Shown here: positions 1 through 9,666 of the stretch, piece after piece
Position numbering within the stretch: position 1 is the stretch's first letter
How the letters are laid out: every line of letters starts with the position of its first letter
Assembly: GCA_031277915.1 (NCBI GenBank)
Contig: JAITLL010000052.1
Coordinates: 1-51,734 of the forward strand
Source of the DNA: Acinetobacter sp.
GTDB taxonomy: Bacteria; Pseudomonadota; Gammaproteobacteria; Pseudomonadales; Moraxellaceae
DNA: 51,734 nt
Direction: 5' to 3'
Notes under the pieces: generated by a model
Databases searched by the model: none
Seen by the model: only the letters and a program-made list of their open reading frames with translations
What the model was told of the DNA's origin: nothing
Made by a program: the position numbers and the translations under genes

Positions 1-822
<822 letters not shown>

Positions 823-840
823 TTTTAAAAGTTGATAAAA

Positions 841-867
841 AAGCGAAGCCTAGGCTTCGCTTTTTTA
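841..867 (+). terminator. Rho-independent terminator after purB
   Basis: A perfect 18-base palindrome (GCGAAGCC/GGCTTCGC, bases 843-860) is flanked by A-rich sequence upstream and a T run downstream. It sits 20 bases after the purB stop. Confidence 0.9.
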
Positions 868-905
868 TTACACTCATATTTGCCAAAAATAAAGTCTTTT
901 ATAAA

Positions 906-1535
906 ATGATCGAAAAAAAATTTAAACTTAAACATTATATTGCACTTAGTCTACTTTCCATTGCCATTATCATTTCAGGTATTCAGCCTCTTGAGTTTGA
1001 AGCTTATTTACTTCATCAAGTTGGCACTGCTGTTATGCTAGTTCTACTTTTTATTATTTTTAAAAAAATTGGACTCGATTTTTTAAGCTTTTGCTTTTAT
1101 TTACTGTTTCTTTTAATTCACGTTATTGGTGCACACTATCTTTATTCCTACGTCCCTTATAATGAATGGATTCAGCACATCTTCCATTTTAATTTAGATC
1201 AACACATGGGTTGGTCTCGTAATATGTATGATCGACTTGTGCACTTTTCATATGGTGCTTTGCTCTACCCGCTTATTTATCGCGTTTTTCAAGTTTGGTT
1301 GCCGACTGCACGCCCTTTTTCTCTATTTTTTCTTGTAATCCAATTCGTTATGGCATCGAGTGTCTTTTATGAACTAATTGAATGGACAATTGCAATTGGG
1401 TTATCGCCTGAACAAGCTGAAAACTATAATGGACAGCAAGGTGACATGTGGGATGCTCATAAAGATATGTTACTTGCTACAATCGGAGCAATTATTTATG
1501 GACTTGCTGCTCTTTTAAAAACATCAAAAAAATAA
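906..1535 (+). CDS. DUF2238 (YjdF-type) integral membrane protein
   Basis: A 209-residue inner membrane protein with about six hydrophobic segments. The conserved feature is the polar stretch QHMGWSRNMYDRLVHFSYG in the middle and YNGQQGDMWDAHKDM near the end, both characteristic of the DUF2238/YjdF family. Family function is not established. The gene stands alone between the purB terminator and a convergent terminator. No clear Shine-Dalgarno sequence precedes the ATG at 906, but no better start is visible. Family assignment is fairly sure; no reaction or substrate can be inferred. Confidence 0.8.
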   Translation: MIEKKFKLKHYIALSLLSIAIIISGIQPLEFEAYLLHQVGTAVMLVLLFIIFKKIGLDFLSFCFYLLFLLIHVIGAHYLYSYVPYNEWIQHIFHFNLDQHMGWSRNMYDRLVHFSYGALLYPLIYRVFQVWLPTARPFSLFFLVIQFVMASSVFYELIEWTIAIGLSPEQAENYNGQQGDMWDAHKDMLLATIGAIIYGLAALLKTSKK

Positions 1536-1545
1536 GCAATAAATA

Positions 1546-1572
1546 AAAAGCGCTCATTGAGCGCTTTTATTT
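1546..1572. terminator. Bidirectional terminator between convergent genes
   Basis: Hairpin AAAGCGCTCA/TTGAGCGCTTT with an A run on the left and a T run on the right. It lies between the DUF2238 gene and the convergent Ig-repeat gene, so it can serve both. Confidence 0.88.
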
Positions 1573-1585
1573 TACATAGACTCTT

Positions 1586-3769
1586 TTAAACAACCGGATA
1601 AGTCTGTTCTAAAATATTTTGCAAAGGTGAAGAGGTCGTATTTGGTAAAAGGTGATCAAGATTTGTTGTCTGATCAACTGAAGTATTTACATCGCTTTGC
1701 TCAGATGTCTGTGTAGGTTTTAATGCTGTCGATGCTAAAAGCTTTACCACTGGATCTGAGTCACTCGCAGAAGAACTTTTCAGTAAATCATCTATAGGAA
1801 CAGTTTTCTGCTGGGTATTGGTCTCAGGTGTTGTATTTTGTGCGACTTTCAAAGTACTCAGTCCAACACTGTCTGCCAGAGATGGCTCATGTGTACCCAA
1901 AGTATCTAATGAGGCATCAGCTAGGCTTGCGGTTTTCGGTGCGACCACATAAAAGGTAAATGGAGAGCTTGCTTCACTGGTCAGCCCTGCTGCATCTGTC
2001 TGAGTCAAAGTAATTACATGCTTACCAAGCGTTAGATCTTTATCAAATGTAAATGTCCAAGATCTGCCACTTGTGACAGTTACCACACCAATAGCAATGC
2101 CATTATCATAAATAGTAAGAGTTGCATTTGCTTCACCAGAACCTGTGAGTTTTGGTTTCGCATCATCCGTTTCTGAGCCTGCTGCAATAGCACCTTTTAC
2201 ATCACCAACATTATCTTCTACAGTGTTTAATATAGGTTTTATTGGAGGTATGGTATCTTTTGTGCCGATAATATCCAGACTTTCAGATCTGTTTCCTGCA
2301 CTGTCAATAGCCGAAACGGCACCATGGTTATTATCGGTTAAGGCTGGAGAAATAGTAATCGTAAATTTACCATTTGCATCCGCTGTTCCTGTACCAATGA
2401 CTTTACCAGTTGCATCTTTAATTTCAATTTTGGCATTAGCTTCAGCCGTACCTGTTACAGAAGTACCATCTGCATTAATCTGAGCAGTCGGTTTATCTGG
2501 TGCAATCGAGTCAAAACCTGGAGTAATCTCAACAGGCTTAGACGTATTACCAGCAGCATCTTCAGCAACAACTGTGGCTTTTTGAGAATCTTTTAAAGCA
2601 GGTGAAAGCGTAATCTGGAAATCACCTTGAGCATCCGCTGTGCCACTTCCAATTATTTTACCATCTGCATCTTTGATTTGAACTTTTGCATTTGCTTCAG
2701 TTTTTCCATGTATCGCGGAGCCGTCTTTATTTACTTCAACAAAAGGAGTATCTGGGGGTATGGTATCTTTACCCGCAATAATTTTAACTTCCTCAGATTT
2801 ATTACCAGCAGCATCTTCAGCAATCACTTTACCGCCCGCTTCACTGGTTAAAGGTGGGGTAAGTTTTAAAGAATAAATACCATCTTTATTTGCAAAAACA
2901 GTTCCCAATACTTTGCCAGTGGCATCATAAACGGTAATTTTTGCATTAGCTTCAGCCTTACCTGTAACGAATGAACCATCATCGCTTAATTGAGCTTGTG
3001 GGACATCAGGGGGAATTGTATCTTTTGTTCCCGTTACAACAGTAGCTTTAGAATTATTTCCAGCCGCATCTTGGGCAATAACATTTAATTTATCCCCATT
3101 CACAAGTGGCTTATCTAATTTAATCGTGTAATTTCCATTTGCATCTGTAACACCTGATGCAACTGTATTGCCAGCGGCATCCTTAATATAGATTTTTGCA
3201 TTTGCTTCAGTTTTACCAGTCACTGTCACGGTATCATCAGCAAGAGTTGCTGTAGGAGCAACGGGTGCAATTAAATCAGGAACACTTGGAGAGTCATTAT
3301 TGTCATCTTTCTTAAAAGCCCAAAGATATAAACCTTCGGCAGCTAAAACTGCTAAACCTGCTTTAAGTACGTTGCCCATCGAAAAACTTGGATCATTATC
3401 CACAGCCATTGTTGCAGCTGATGAGCTGGTACTGGTATAGGCTAAATCTGTGACATGATTTAAGCCTCTATAATCGATGAGCTTACCTTGTGTATCAAAT
3501 TGTGCCTCGACAAACTTTCCATGCTCTGTCGGGAAAACAAGTGAATGCTCTGTTGTATTCGTTGCTTCATTAAAGAAATTTTCTAGAACAACGGTCTCTC
3601 CATTTTTTAAATGGATGATAAGACTTCCACCTTGCTTTTCCATCGATGCGATATCTTTTTGACTGACACCAATTTGAATAATAGTAGGTTGCTTTAAAAC
3701 CACTTTATTAAGTTGACCATCTTGCAGAACGTCCAAACCCTCTTTGGATGCTACAATTATTCTTGTCAT
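1586..3769 (-). CDS. Short Bap-like protein: BapA-prefix-like N-terminus plus Ig-like repeats
   Basis: A 727-residue protein, probably surface-exposed and adhesive. Residues 1-105 resemble the BapA prefix domain found at the N-terminus of Acinetobacter Bap proteins; a hydrophobic stretch (about 134-152, GLAVLAAEGLYLWAF) follows, then four Ig-like modules of about 82 residues (each with EANAKI and EDAAGN-type motifs joined by KDTIPPD linkers, about 168-505), then a fifth divergent Ig-like module (about 515-605) and a low-complexity Ser/Thr/Gln-rich tail. AGGA lies 7 bases before the ATG. It is far shorter than Bap itself and could be the BLP2-type protein described in A. baumannii. There is no recognisable type I secretion signal, and no transporter genes are adjacent. 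Confidence 0.75.
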   Translation of the reverse strand: MTRIIVASKEGLDVLQDGQLNKVVLKQPTIIQIGVSQKDIASMEKQGGSLIIHLKNGETVVLENFFNEATNTTEHSLVFPTEHGKFVEAQFDTQGKLIDYRGLNHVTDLAYTSTSSSAATMAVDNDPSFSMGNVLKAGLAVLAAEGLYLWAFKKDDNNDSPSVPDLIAPVAPTATLADDTVTVTGKTEANAKIYIKDAAGNTVASGVTDANGNYTIKLDKPLVNGDKLNVIAQDAAGNNSKATVVTGTKDTIPPDVPQAQLSDDGSFVTGKAEANAKITVYDATGKVLGTVFANKDGIYSLKLTPPLTSEAGGKVIAEDAAGNKSEEVKIIAGKDTIPPDTPFVEVNKDGSAIHGKTEANAKVQIKDADGKIIGSGTADAQGDFQITLSPALKDSQKATVVAEDAAGNTSKPVEITPGFDSIAPDKPTAQINADGTSVTGTAEANAKIEIKDATGKVIGTGTADANGKFTITISPALTDNNHGAVSAIDSAGNRSESLDIIGTKDTIPPIKPILNTVEDNVGDVKGAIAAGSETDDAKPKLTGSGEANATLTIYDNGIAIGVVTVTSGRSWTFTFDKDLTLGKHVITLTQTDAAGLTSEASSPFTFYVVAPKTASLADASLDTLGTHEPSLADSVGLSTLKVAQNTTPETNTQQKTVPIDDLLKSSSASDSDPVVKLLASTALKPTQTSEQSDVNTSVDQTTNLDHLLPNTTSSPLQNILEQTYPVV
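2260..3280 (-). repeat. Four tandem Ig-module coding repeats of about 250 bp
   Basis: Direct repeats inside the Bap-like gene. Each unit encodes one Ig-like module with the recurring strings EANAKI, DAAGN and DTIPPD. Units are diverged at the DNA level, so slippage is less likely than in long Bap genes, but recombination between units could still change module number. Confidence 0.8.
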
Positions 3770-4013
3770 TATTTCCTATCCTGAATTTCAGTTATATTTT
3801 TAAATGTGTAACTTTTTAAATGAGACATCTAAAAGCTATTTTATTGTTGCCTAAAATATCAAAATCACTTATTTATCACAATTCAATTAGTATATTTATC
3901 AATAATTTTTTTTGACTTTTCATTAAAAATATAACTTCTAGCAGGGTCAGATAAAACTTATATATTACATATTTTGAGCATCTATTACATTTTGAATGAG
4001 CTATGGCTGTAAT
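3770..4013. other. AT-rich gap upstream of the Bap-like gene
   Basis: About 244 bases with very low GC, many A/T runs and no open frame of note. It must carry the promoter of the Bap-like gene. I could not identify a specific operator. Confidence 0.5.
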
Positions 4014-4688
4014 TTACATAGCTAAATAATAAAAGCTAAAAGCCCCAATGAGACCTAAAATAAATAAGGCCATATATTGAGTTATTTTGCTATCTTCTAA
4101 TGACATTTTAAACATACTCCAACCCTGAAAACGCTTTGCAAAAATACTATTTAAAATAAGTGTTGAAAAATGAAGTAAAACTAAGGCTAAAAATAAGTTT
4201 GCGAATAATGAATGTAAATTTCTTAAGGAATGTGAATAAAAATGCTCAGTTCCATACCCAAGAACTACCACTATAGGAATCACCAGAAAAATGAGTACTA
4301 TTGAAGTTTGAAAAAGTGTAATACTTATGAGCTGAATTGAATTCTTAGAAAAAATACTTCTTGAGCTCGTATGGCTTATTGCCCTTTTAATTGTCATAAG
4401 CGCCATACTCCCTCGCTTTTTAATCCCAAACGGGGTTGTATTTGAAACACGCGGACTTAAAAAGTGCCAGATAACACGTATGGTAATACTTATCAGGAGG
4501 ATATAACCAAACATCATATGAACTTGATGTAAGTCCTCTTTATCCCCTGTAAAATAAGCACCAACAAATGCGAGCATGATAATGATGTGCAAGATTCTTA
4601 TAAGAATATCAATATGCGGCCATATCTTTGACATCACAAAACTCAAAATTAAAATTAACGACCACTGTGACAATTGAAACTTAAACAA
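4014..4688 (-). CDS. Cytochrome b561-family membrane protein
   Basis: A 224-residue protein with four to five hydrophobic helices in the pattern of bacterial di-haem cytochrome b561. Candidate haem-ligand histidines occur in LRILHIIIML, LHQVHMMFGY and SHSLRNLHSLFANL, and LLHF follows in the last helix. Family members pass electrons within the inner membrane, sometimes as YceJ-type partners or superoxide oxidase; which applies here is unknown. It is followed by no partner gene such as a YceI periplasmic protein. The first helix starts close to the N-terminus, consistent with the chosen ATG. Confidence 0.8.
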   Translation of the reverse strand: MFKFQLSQWSLILILSFVMSKIWPHIDILIRILHIIIMLAFVGAYFTGDKEDLHQVHMMFGYILLISITIRVIWHFLSPRVSNTTPFGIKKRGSMALMTIKRAISHTSSRSIFSKNSIQLISITLFQTSIVLIFLVIPIVVVLGYGTEHFYSHSLRNLHSLFANLFLALVLLHFSTLILNSIFAKRFQGWSMFKMSLEDSKITQYMALFILGLIGAFSFYYLAM

Positions 4689-4711
4689 ATATTAATCAGT
4701 TTTCTTTTTTA

Positions 4712-4743
4712 CTTATAAAAAAAGAGTACCAATAAAGGTACTC
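4712..4743 (-). terminator. Terminator after sohB
   Basis: On the minus strand a GAGTACC/GGTACTC stem with a six-base loop is followed by a seven-base T run. It lies 25 bases beyond the sohB stop. Confidence 0.85.
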
Positions 4744-4767
4744 TCTCATTCAAATATAAAATCTTAA

Positions 4768-5730
4768 TTAAAATTTCGTATCGCGCATTTGAACTAAGGT
4801 TGAGTTGGCTTTGGCCAAACTATCTGCCAATTTATTCATGACAGCCGGAATCAAACTATCAGCCATTTGAGCTGCTTGCAGACCCAACTTTTCACCTAAG
4901 GTCGCTTTCTTACGTGTATTAATCACGTATACATCATGTTGTGGTAACAAAGCTAGTAAGTACTCATCAGAGGTTTCTAGCTTATCAACAAGATTTAAAT
5001 CAAGCGCATCTTGTCCATACCAATGTTCACCTGTAGCCACTTTATCTACATTAAGCTGTGGACGATACTTCTCTACAAAGTGTTTAAATAACAGATGCGT
5101 TTGCTGTAGCTCTTCTTCAAACTTCGCTTTACCTTCAGGCGTATTCTCACCAAACATGGTCACAGTACGCTTATATTGACCTGCTGTGTAAAGTTCAAAA
5201 TCAACATTATGTTCTTTTAAAAGACGATTGAAATTTGGAACCTGAGCAACTACACCAATTGAACCCACCACAGCAAACGGGGCAGAAATGATTTCATTTG
5301 CAATACACGCCATCATGTAACCTCCACTTGCAGCGACTTTGTCGACGCAAATCGTTAAATGAAAACCTGCATCACGCAAACGAACCAATTGAGCCGCTGC
5401 TAGTCCATAACCATGAACCATACCACCTGGGCTTTCAAGGCGTACTACTACACGGTCACGGCCAGCTTTAGCAGTTGCTAAAATGAGCGTGATTTCTTCA
5501 CGTAAGCTTTCAACCGCAGATGCCTGAATATCACCCTTAAAATCTAAAACAAAAATTTTCTGGTTGTTTTTACGGCGGATCTTCGCTTCTTTCGCAAGTT
5601 GTTGTGCTAATTGTAAAAGCTCTAAACGGCTTGATGTCGTTTGTGCAATTTTTTTTCGCTGTTCATTTACACGTGCATTTAAATGGCTGACACGTATTTC
5701 GGCAGGGAGTTTAGGCAAATGGAATAACAT
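4768..5730 (-). CDS. sohB: SohB-like serine protease (peptidase family S49)
   Basis: A 320-residue member of the SppA/SohB family. The Ser-Lys dyad is visible: Ser135 in KVAASGGYMMAC and Lys187 in TAGQYKRTVTMFG. The preceding RLESPGGMVHGYG is the oxyanion region typical of S49 peptidases. Escherichia coli SohB is somewhat longer and has an N-terminal membrane helix; here the N-terminus is short and charged with no clear helix, so membrane attachment is uncertain or the true start differs. It stands downstream of pstB but is separated from it by a terminator, so it is probably transcribed on its own. Confidence 0.9.
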   Translation of the reverse strand: MLFHLPKLPAEIRVSHLNARVNEQRKKIAQTTSSRLELLQLAQQLAKEAKIRRKNNQKIFVLDFKGDIQASAVESLREEITLILATAKAGRDRVVVRLESPGGMVHGYGLAAAQLVRLRDAGFHLTICVDKVAASGGYMMACIANEIISAPFAVVGSIGVVAQVPNFNRLLKEHNVDFELYTAGQYKRTVTMFGENTPEGKAKFEEELQQTHLLFKHFVEKYRPQLNVDKVATGEHWYGQDALDLNLVDKLETSDEYLLALLPQHDVYVINTRKKATLGEKLGLQAAQMADSLIPAVMNKLADSLAKANSTLVQMRDTKF

Positions 5731-5835
5731 AAAATTCTATGCTCATAAGTTTGTATTTATAGCCTTAAGATGTGGTTCTTTTGATTAAAATTCAATAGTG
5801 TTTTTGCAAAATAGATTCATTTTCATTTATTAAAT

Positions 5836-5863
5836 AAAAAAAAGAGCACTAGGCTCTTTTTTT
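5836..5863 (-). terminator. Terminator at the end of the pst operon
   Basis: On the minus strand AAGAGCC/GGCTCTT-type stem (AGAGC...GCTCT, five-base loop) followed by eight T. It lies just after pstB and marks the operon end, with no phoU beyond it. Confidence 0.85.
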
Positions 5864-5876
5864 AAATATCTGGGAA

Positions 5877-6779
5877 TTAACCAAAACGCCCCGTGATATA
5901 GGCTTCAGTTAACTGATGATCAGGTTGAGTAAATACTTTTTCTGTAGAGTTTACTTCAATCAAATCACCTAAATGGAAGTATGCTGTACGGTCTGAAACA
6001 CGTGCTGCCTGTTGCATCGAGTGCGTTACGATGACAATGGTATATTGATCAGAAAGTTCAGAAATCAACTCTTCCACTTTAGCTGTTGCAATAGGGTCAA
6101 GTGCAGAACAAGGTTCATCCATCAAAATCACTTCAGGACTTACTGCAATGGTACGTGCAATACATAAACGTTGTTGCTGACCACCAGATAAACCTGTACC
6201 TGGCTGATTCAAACGGTCTTTAACCTCTTCCCATAGACCTGCTTTACGCAAGCTATTTTCAACAATTTCTTCTAGGTCATATTTATCACGTGCTAAACCA
6301 TGTAGCTTCGGTCCATATGCAACATTATCAAAAATAGACTTAGGGAATGGATTTGGCTTTTGAAACACCATACCAACCTGTGCACGTAGTAATACAACAT
6401 CCAGATTTGGATCATAGATATTTTTATCATCTAACGTGATCTTACCTGTTACACGACAGCCATCAATCGTGTCATTCATACGGTTTAAAGTACGAAGGAA
6501 AGTCGATTTACCGCAACCTGATGGCCCAATAAATGCGATGACTTCATTTTGATAGATATCTAAATCGATACCTTTAATCGCTTCAAAGTCACCATAATAA
6601 ACATGGGCGTCTTGAGCACTGATTTTGATTTCGGTTGAATTCGGCTTTTTTGAAGTATGCGGTTCAAAATGCGAAACATACGAAGTGCTATGATGCGGTT
6701 GTGTATCTGTAAGTTTAGATTGTTCAGTATTCACTAACTTATCCTTTTCTAAGGAATTCGTAATATCAATAGTATTCAT
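5877..6779 (-). CDS. pstB: Phosphate ABC transporter ATP-binding protein PstB
   Basis: ATPase of the high-affinity phosphate transporter, bound to the cytoplasmic face of PstA/PstC. Walker [10 protein letters not shown], signature [10 protein letters not shown], Walker [14 protein letters not shown] and the switch histidine in [12 protein letters not shown] are all intact. At 300 residues it carries about 45 extra polar, Ser/Thr/His-rich residues before the ABC domain compared with E. coli PstB. The start is supported by AGAGGA placed 7 bases before the ATG, so the extension is probably real. It lies 13 bases after pstA and is the last gene of the operon. Confidence 0.96.
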   Translation of the reverse strand: MNTIDITNSLEKDKLVNTEQSKLTDTQPHHSTSYVSHFEPHTSKKPNSTEIKISAQDAHVYYGDFEAIKGIDLDIYQNEVIAFIGPSGCGKSTFLRTLNRMNDTIDGCRVTGKITLDDKNIYDPNLDVVLLRAQVGMVFQKPNPFPKSIFDNVAYGPKLHGLARDKYDLEEIVENSLRKAGLWEEVKDRLNQPGTGLSGGQQQRLCIARTIAVSPEVILMDEPCSALDPIATAKVEELISELSDQYTIVIVTHSMQQAARVSDRTAYFHLGDLIEVNSTEKVFTQPDHQLTEAYITGRFG

Positions 6780-6792
6780 GATTTATCCTCTA

Positions 6793-8190
6793 TTACCAAC
6801 GCACTTCGAACTTTTTACGTAACCAAATTGCAAGGCTGTTTAAACCAATCATTAATGCAAGAAGTACGATAATCGCAGCAGCAGTACGGCCTTCGAAGAA
6901 GTTACGCAACTCATTACCCTGCCATAAGTAAACTTGAACAGGTAAAGCAGTTGCTTGATCAAATGGAGTTGTTGGAATACTTGCAACGAATGCACTCATC
7001 CCGATTAAAAGTAACGGTGCAGTTTCACCTAAAGCATGTGCAACACCAATAATTGCACCCGTCATAATGCCAGGCATCGCTAACGGTAAAACATGATGGA
7101 AAACTGTTTGTACTTTAGATGCACCTAAACCGAGTGCAGCTTGACGAATTGATGGTGGTACAGCTTTTAAAGAAGCACGTGTGGTAATAATGACGGTAGG
7201 TAATGTCATTAAACTTAAGACCAAACCACCGACCAACGGCGCTGACAATGGTAAGCGCATCCAGCCAATAAAAATCGCAGCACCGAGTAAACCAAATACA
7301 ATTGAAGGAACAGCCGCAAGGTTATTAATGTTGACTTCAATAATATCGGTAATGAAATTCTTTGGAGCGAACTCTTCTAAATAAATGGCACTTGCCACAC
7401 CAATTGGAATCGAAATCAGGATAACAATGAGCATCATGAATAACGAGCCCATGAACGCACCTGCAAGACCACTAATCGCTGGTGAACTACGAGAGTCCGG
7501 ATTTGTAAATAAATTGGTATTAAATGTATTTTCAAGAATACCTTTTGCTTTTAGATCATCTGCTAGCTTACGTATTTCCGGATCTAGCTGTTGCTGATCA
7601 TCTGGTAATGAACGGTCAATATTACCTTTTAACCAAACATCGACATTGGCATCCCCTAAGAAAGTAAGATTTTCTTTTTTGCCAATGAGTGACGGGTTCG
7701 CAAATACCATATCACGTAAACGATATGCTTCTGAGCTTGCATAAAGACTGCTTAAATGATCACGCTCTGAGGCAAGTGAAGGATCTTTGGCAACCATTCC
7801 ATTTACGATTAGACCATCCCAATCCACCATACCCATTTTTGTTTGCCAATCAACATAACGTTCTTGGTAATGAGCTGGTGTTTCACCCTGTGTACGTACA
7901 GGTACAGGACCTGCATCAATCACTTTAGGATCAAAATAAACCGGTACATTCATACTGGTTTGCCAAAATGCTGGTAAACCTTTTGTCAAAATACTGCCAA
8001 ACAGTAGTGCAACAAATGCAAGACCAATAACAACTGCCGAAAAACCAGCAAAACGAAAAGCTTTTTCTTTACGGTGACGTTTAGCCAGTGATTTTTCAAT
8101 CACTTTTTTACGGCGATCGCGTGCCTGAGCAGCAGCTTGTGGATCAAATACGTTCTGATCCATAGGAGACGATGTATTTGATGTACTCAT
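6793..8190 (-). CDS. pstA: Phosphate ABC transporter permease PstA
   Basis: Inner membrane permease of the Pst phosphate importer. At 465 residues it is much longer than E. coli PstA because a roughly 150-residue hydrophilic, probably periplasmic, segment (about residues 75-235) lies between the first helix and the conserved permease core. The core has the binding-protein-dependent transport motif around ASLKAVPPSIRQAALGLGASKVQTVFHHVLP. The start codon overlaps the pstC stop (ATGA), pointing to translational coupling. Long PstA proteins are usual in gammaproteobacteria related to Pseudomonas and Acinetobacter. Confidence 0.95.
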   Translation of the reverse strand: MSTSNTSSPMDQNVFDPQAAAQARDRRKKVIEKSLAKRHRKEKAFRFAGFSAVVIGLAFVALLFGSILTKGLPAFWQTSMNVPVYFDPKVIDAGPVPVRTQGETPAHYQERYVDWQTKMGMVDWDGLIVNGMVAKDPSLASERDHLSSLYASSEAYRLRDMVFANPSLIGKKENLTFLGDANVDVWLKGNIDRSLPDDQQQLDPEIRKLADDLKAKGILENTFNTNLFTNPDSRSSPAISGLAGAFMGSLFMMLIVILISIPIGVASAIYLEEFAPKNFITDIIEVNINNLAAVPSIVFGLLGAAIFIGWMRLPLSAPLVGGLVLSLMTLPTVIITTRASLKAVPPSIRQAALGLGASKVQTVFHHVLPLAMPGIMTGAIIGVAHALGETAPLLLIGMSAFVASIPTTPFDQATALPVQVYLWQGNELRNFFEGRTAAAIIVLLALMIGLNSLAIWLRKKFEVRW

Positions 8191-9566
8191 TCGTATTGCT
8201 CACGGTATTTACGCACAATGTACAGTGCAACAATGTTTAATCCCAAAGTAATCACAAAGAGTGTTAAACCCAGTGCAAATGCTACCAAGGCCTGTGGGCT
8301 TGCAAAATCGGTATCACCCGTTAATTGTTTTACAATGGTCACGGTGACTGTTGAAACAGCTTCAAATGGATTTGCATGTAGAAGTGGACTGTTCCCTGCT
8401 GCCAAAACCACAATCATGGTTTCCCCAACGGCACGTGATACAGCCAATAAGAATGCACCTGTAATACCTGGCAAAGCTGCTGGTAAAACCACTTGGCGAA
8501 TTGTTTCTGACTTGGTTGCTCCAAGTCCTAGTGAACCATCACGTAACGCACGCGGAACTTGAGTAATAATGTCATCAGACAAAGATGAAACAAACGGGAT
8601 AATCATAATTCCCATAACAAAACCGGCAGTCAAAGCACTGGTTGCGTTAATTTCAATACCGACATATGCACCAGCAGCTTTAAAAAATGGCCCAATAACC
8701 ATCATGGCAAAAACACCATAAACAATTGTTGGAATACCTGCCAAAATTTCAATAGTTGGTTTTGCCCAAGAACGTAGCCACGGTGATGCATATTCAGCTA
8801 AATAAATAGCAATCATTAAGCCCACTGGTACAGCAACCAATAAAGCAATACCACTGACCATGAGCGTACCCCATAGCAATGGTAATAAACCATAACTCCC
8901 TTCAGCATTACCTGAAGTGCTGAACCCTGGGTTCCATTCTGTACCAAAGAAAAAGTCAATTGGACTTACAAAATGGAAGAAATGCATTGCTTCACCAAAC
9001 ATCGACATTACAATACCAATGGTGGTTAAAATTGCAACGCCAGAACACAAGATTAAAGCAACATTAATGGCACGTTCAACTTGGTTACGGGCACGATATT
9101 CTTGATTGATTTTTTTCTTTGCCCAGACTAACCCCAACAAGGCAGCACAAACAACAACAGCAAATTTGGCAAAAGAGCCAATGGTTTGAAATTTTGCATA
9201 TTGCTGGGCAGCAGCTAACTCATAGGCGGCGGGATGATCACTTACCCCAAAACCTGAAGCAATCGATTGAACTCGATCTACAAGAACACTTCTTGCTGCT
9301 TCATCAAGAGACGCAGCCATAGAAGCAGGAACATTATTAAAGATAATATGATTTAAAATACTTGGCTCAACCAAGTTCCAAATGATCAAAATTAAAAAAG
9401 CAGGGATACCGCACCAAAGACCAACCAGTGCGCCATAATAACCAGGACGAGAATGTAGTGTCGCCGAGTTGCTTCCCTTACCTGCTAGGTGGCGGCTCTT
9501 TCTCAGCCCAAGTTGATATGCAATTGCCACAAGGGCTAACAACACACCGATAAGTAGCAGATTCAT
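8187..9566 (-). CDS. pstC: Phosphate ABC transporter permease PstC
   Basis: Second inner membrane permease of the Pst importer, 459 residues. Like PstA it is long: an N-terminal helix, a hydrophilic region, then further helices before the conserved core with the EAA loop DGSLGLGATKSETIRQVVLPAAL. GGAG is 7 bases before the ATG. The gene follows pstS after a 100-base gap that contains a hairpin, and overlaps pstA by four bases. Works with PstA as the transmembrane channel fed by PstS. Confidence 0.95.
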   Translation of the reverse strand: MNLLLIGVLLALVAIAYQLGLRKSRHLAGKGSNSATLHSRPGYYGALVGLWCGIPAFLILIIWNLVEPSILNHIIFNNVPASMAASLDEAARSVLVDRVQSIASGFGVSDHPAAYELAAAQQYAKFQTIGSFAKFAVVVCAALLGLVWAKKKINQEYRARNQVERAINVALILCSGVAILTTIGIVMSMFGEAMHFFHFVSPIDFFFGTEWNPGFSTSGNAEGSYGLLPLLWGTLMVSGIALLVAVPVGLMIAIYLAEYASPWLRSWAKPTIEILAGIPTIVYGVFAMMVIGPFFKAAGAYVGIEINATSALTAGFVMGIMIIPFVSSLSDDIITQVPRALRDGSLGLGATKSETIRQVVLPAALPGITGAFLLAVSRAVGETMIVVLAAGNSPLLHANPFEAVSTVTVTIVKQLTGDTDFASPQALVAFALGLTLFVITLGLNIVALYIVRKYREQYE

Positions 9567-9622
9567 GTATTCTCCACTGTTTTCTCAATTGTCATAATTT
9601 GGGAAAAACGTGTTAGACAAAA

Positions 9623-9651
9623 AGGCTGATGACCACTTAGGATCACCAGCC
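9623..9651 (-). promoter_or_regulatory. Intergenic hairpin between pstS and pstC
   Basis: An imperfect inverted repeat (GGCTGATGACC pairing with GGATCACCAGCC) without a long T run on the minus strand. Such hairpins after a binding-protein gene commonly stabilise its mRNA or cut read-through, so that PstS is made in excess over the permeases. Function here is inferred. Confidence 0.6.
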
Positions 9652-9666
9652 CCTATTCAAAACAAT

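Noticed and set aside
2145-2483. Long frame opposite the Ig-repeat gene
   Set aside because: Mirror frame created by the repeated coding sequence; no independent start signal.
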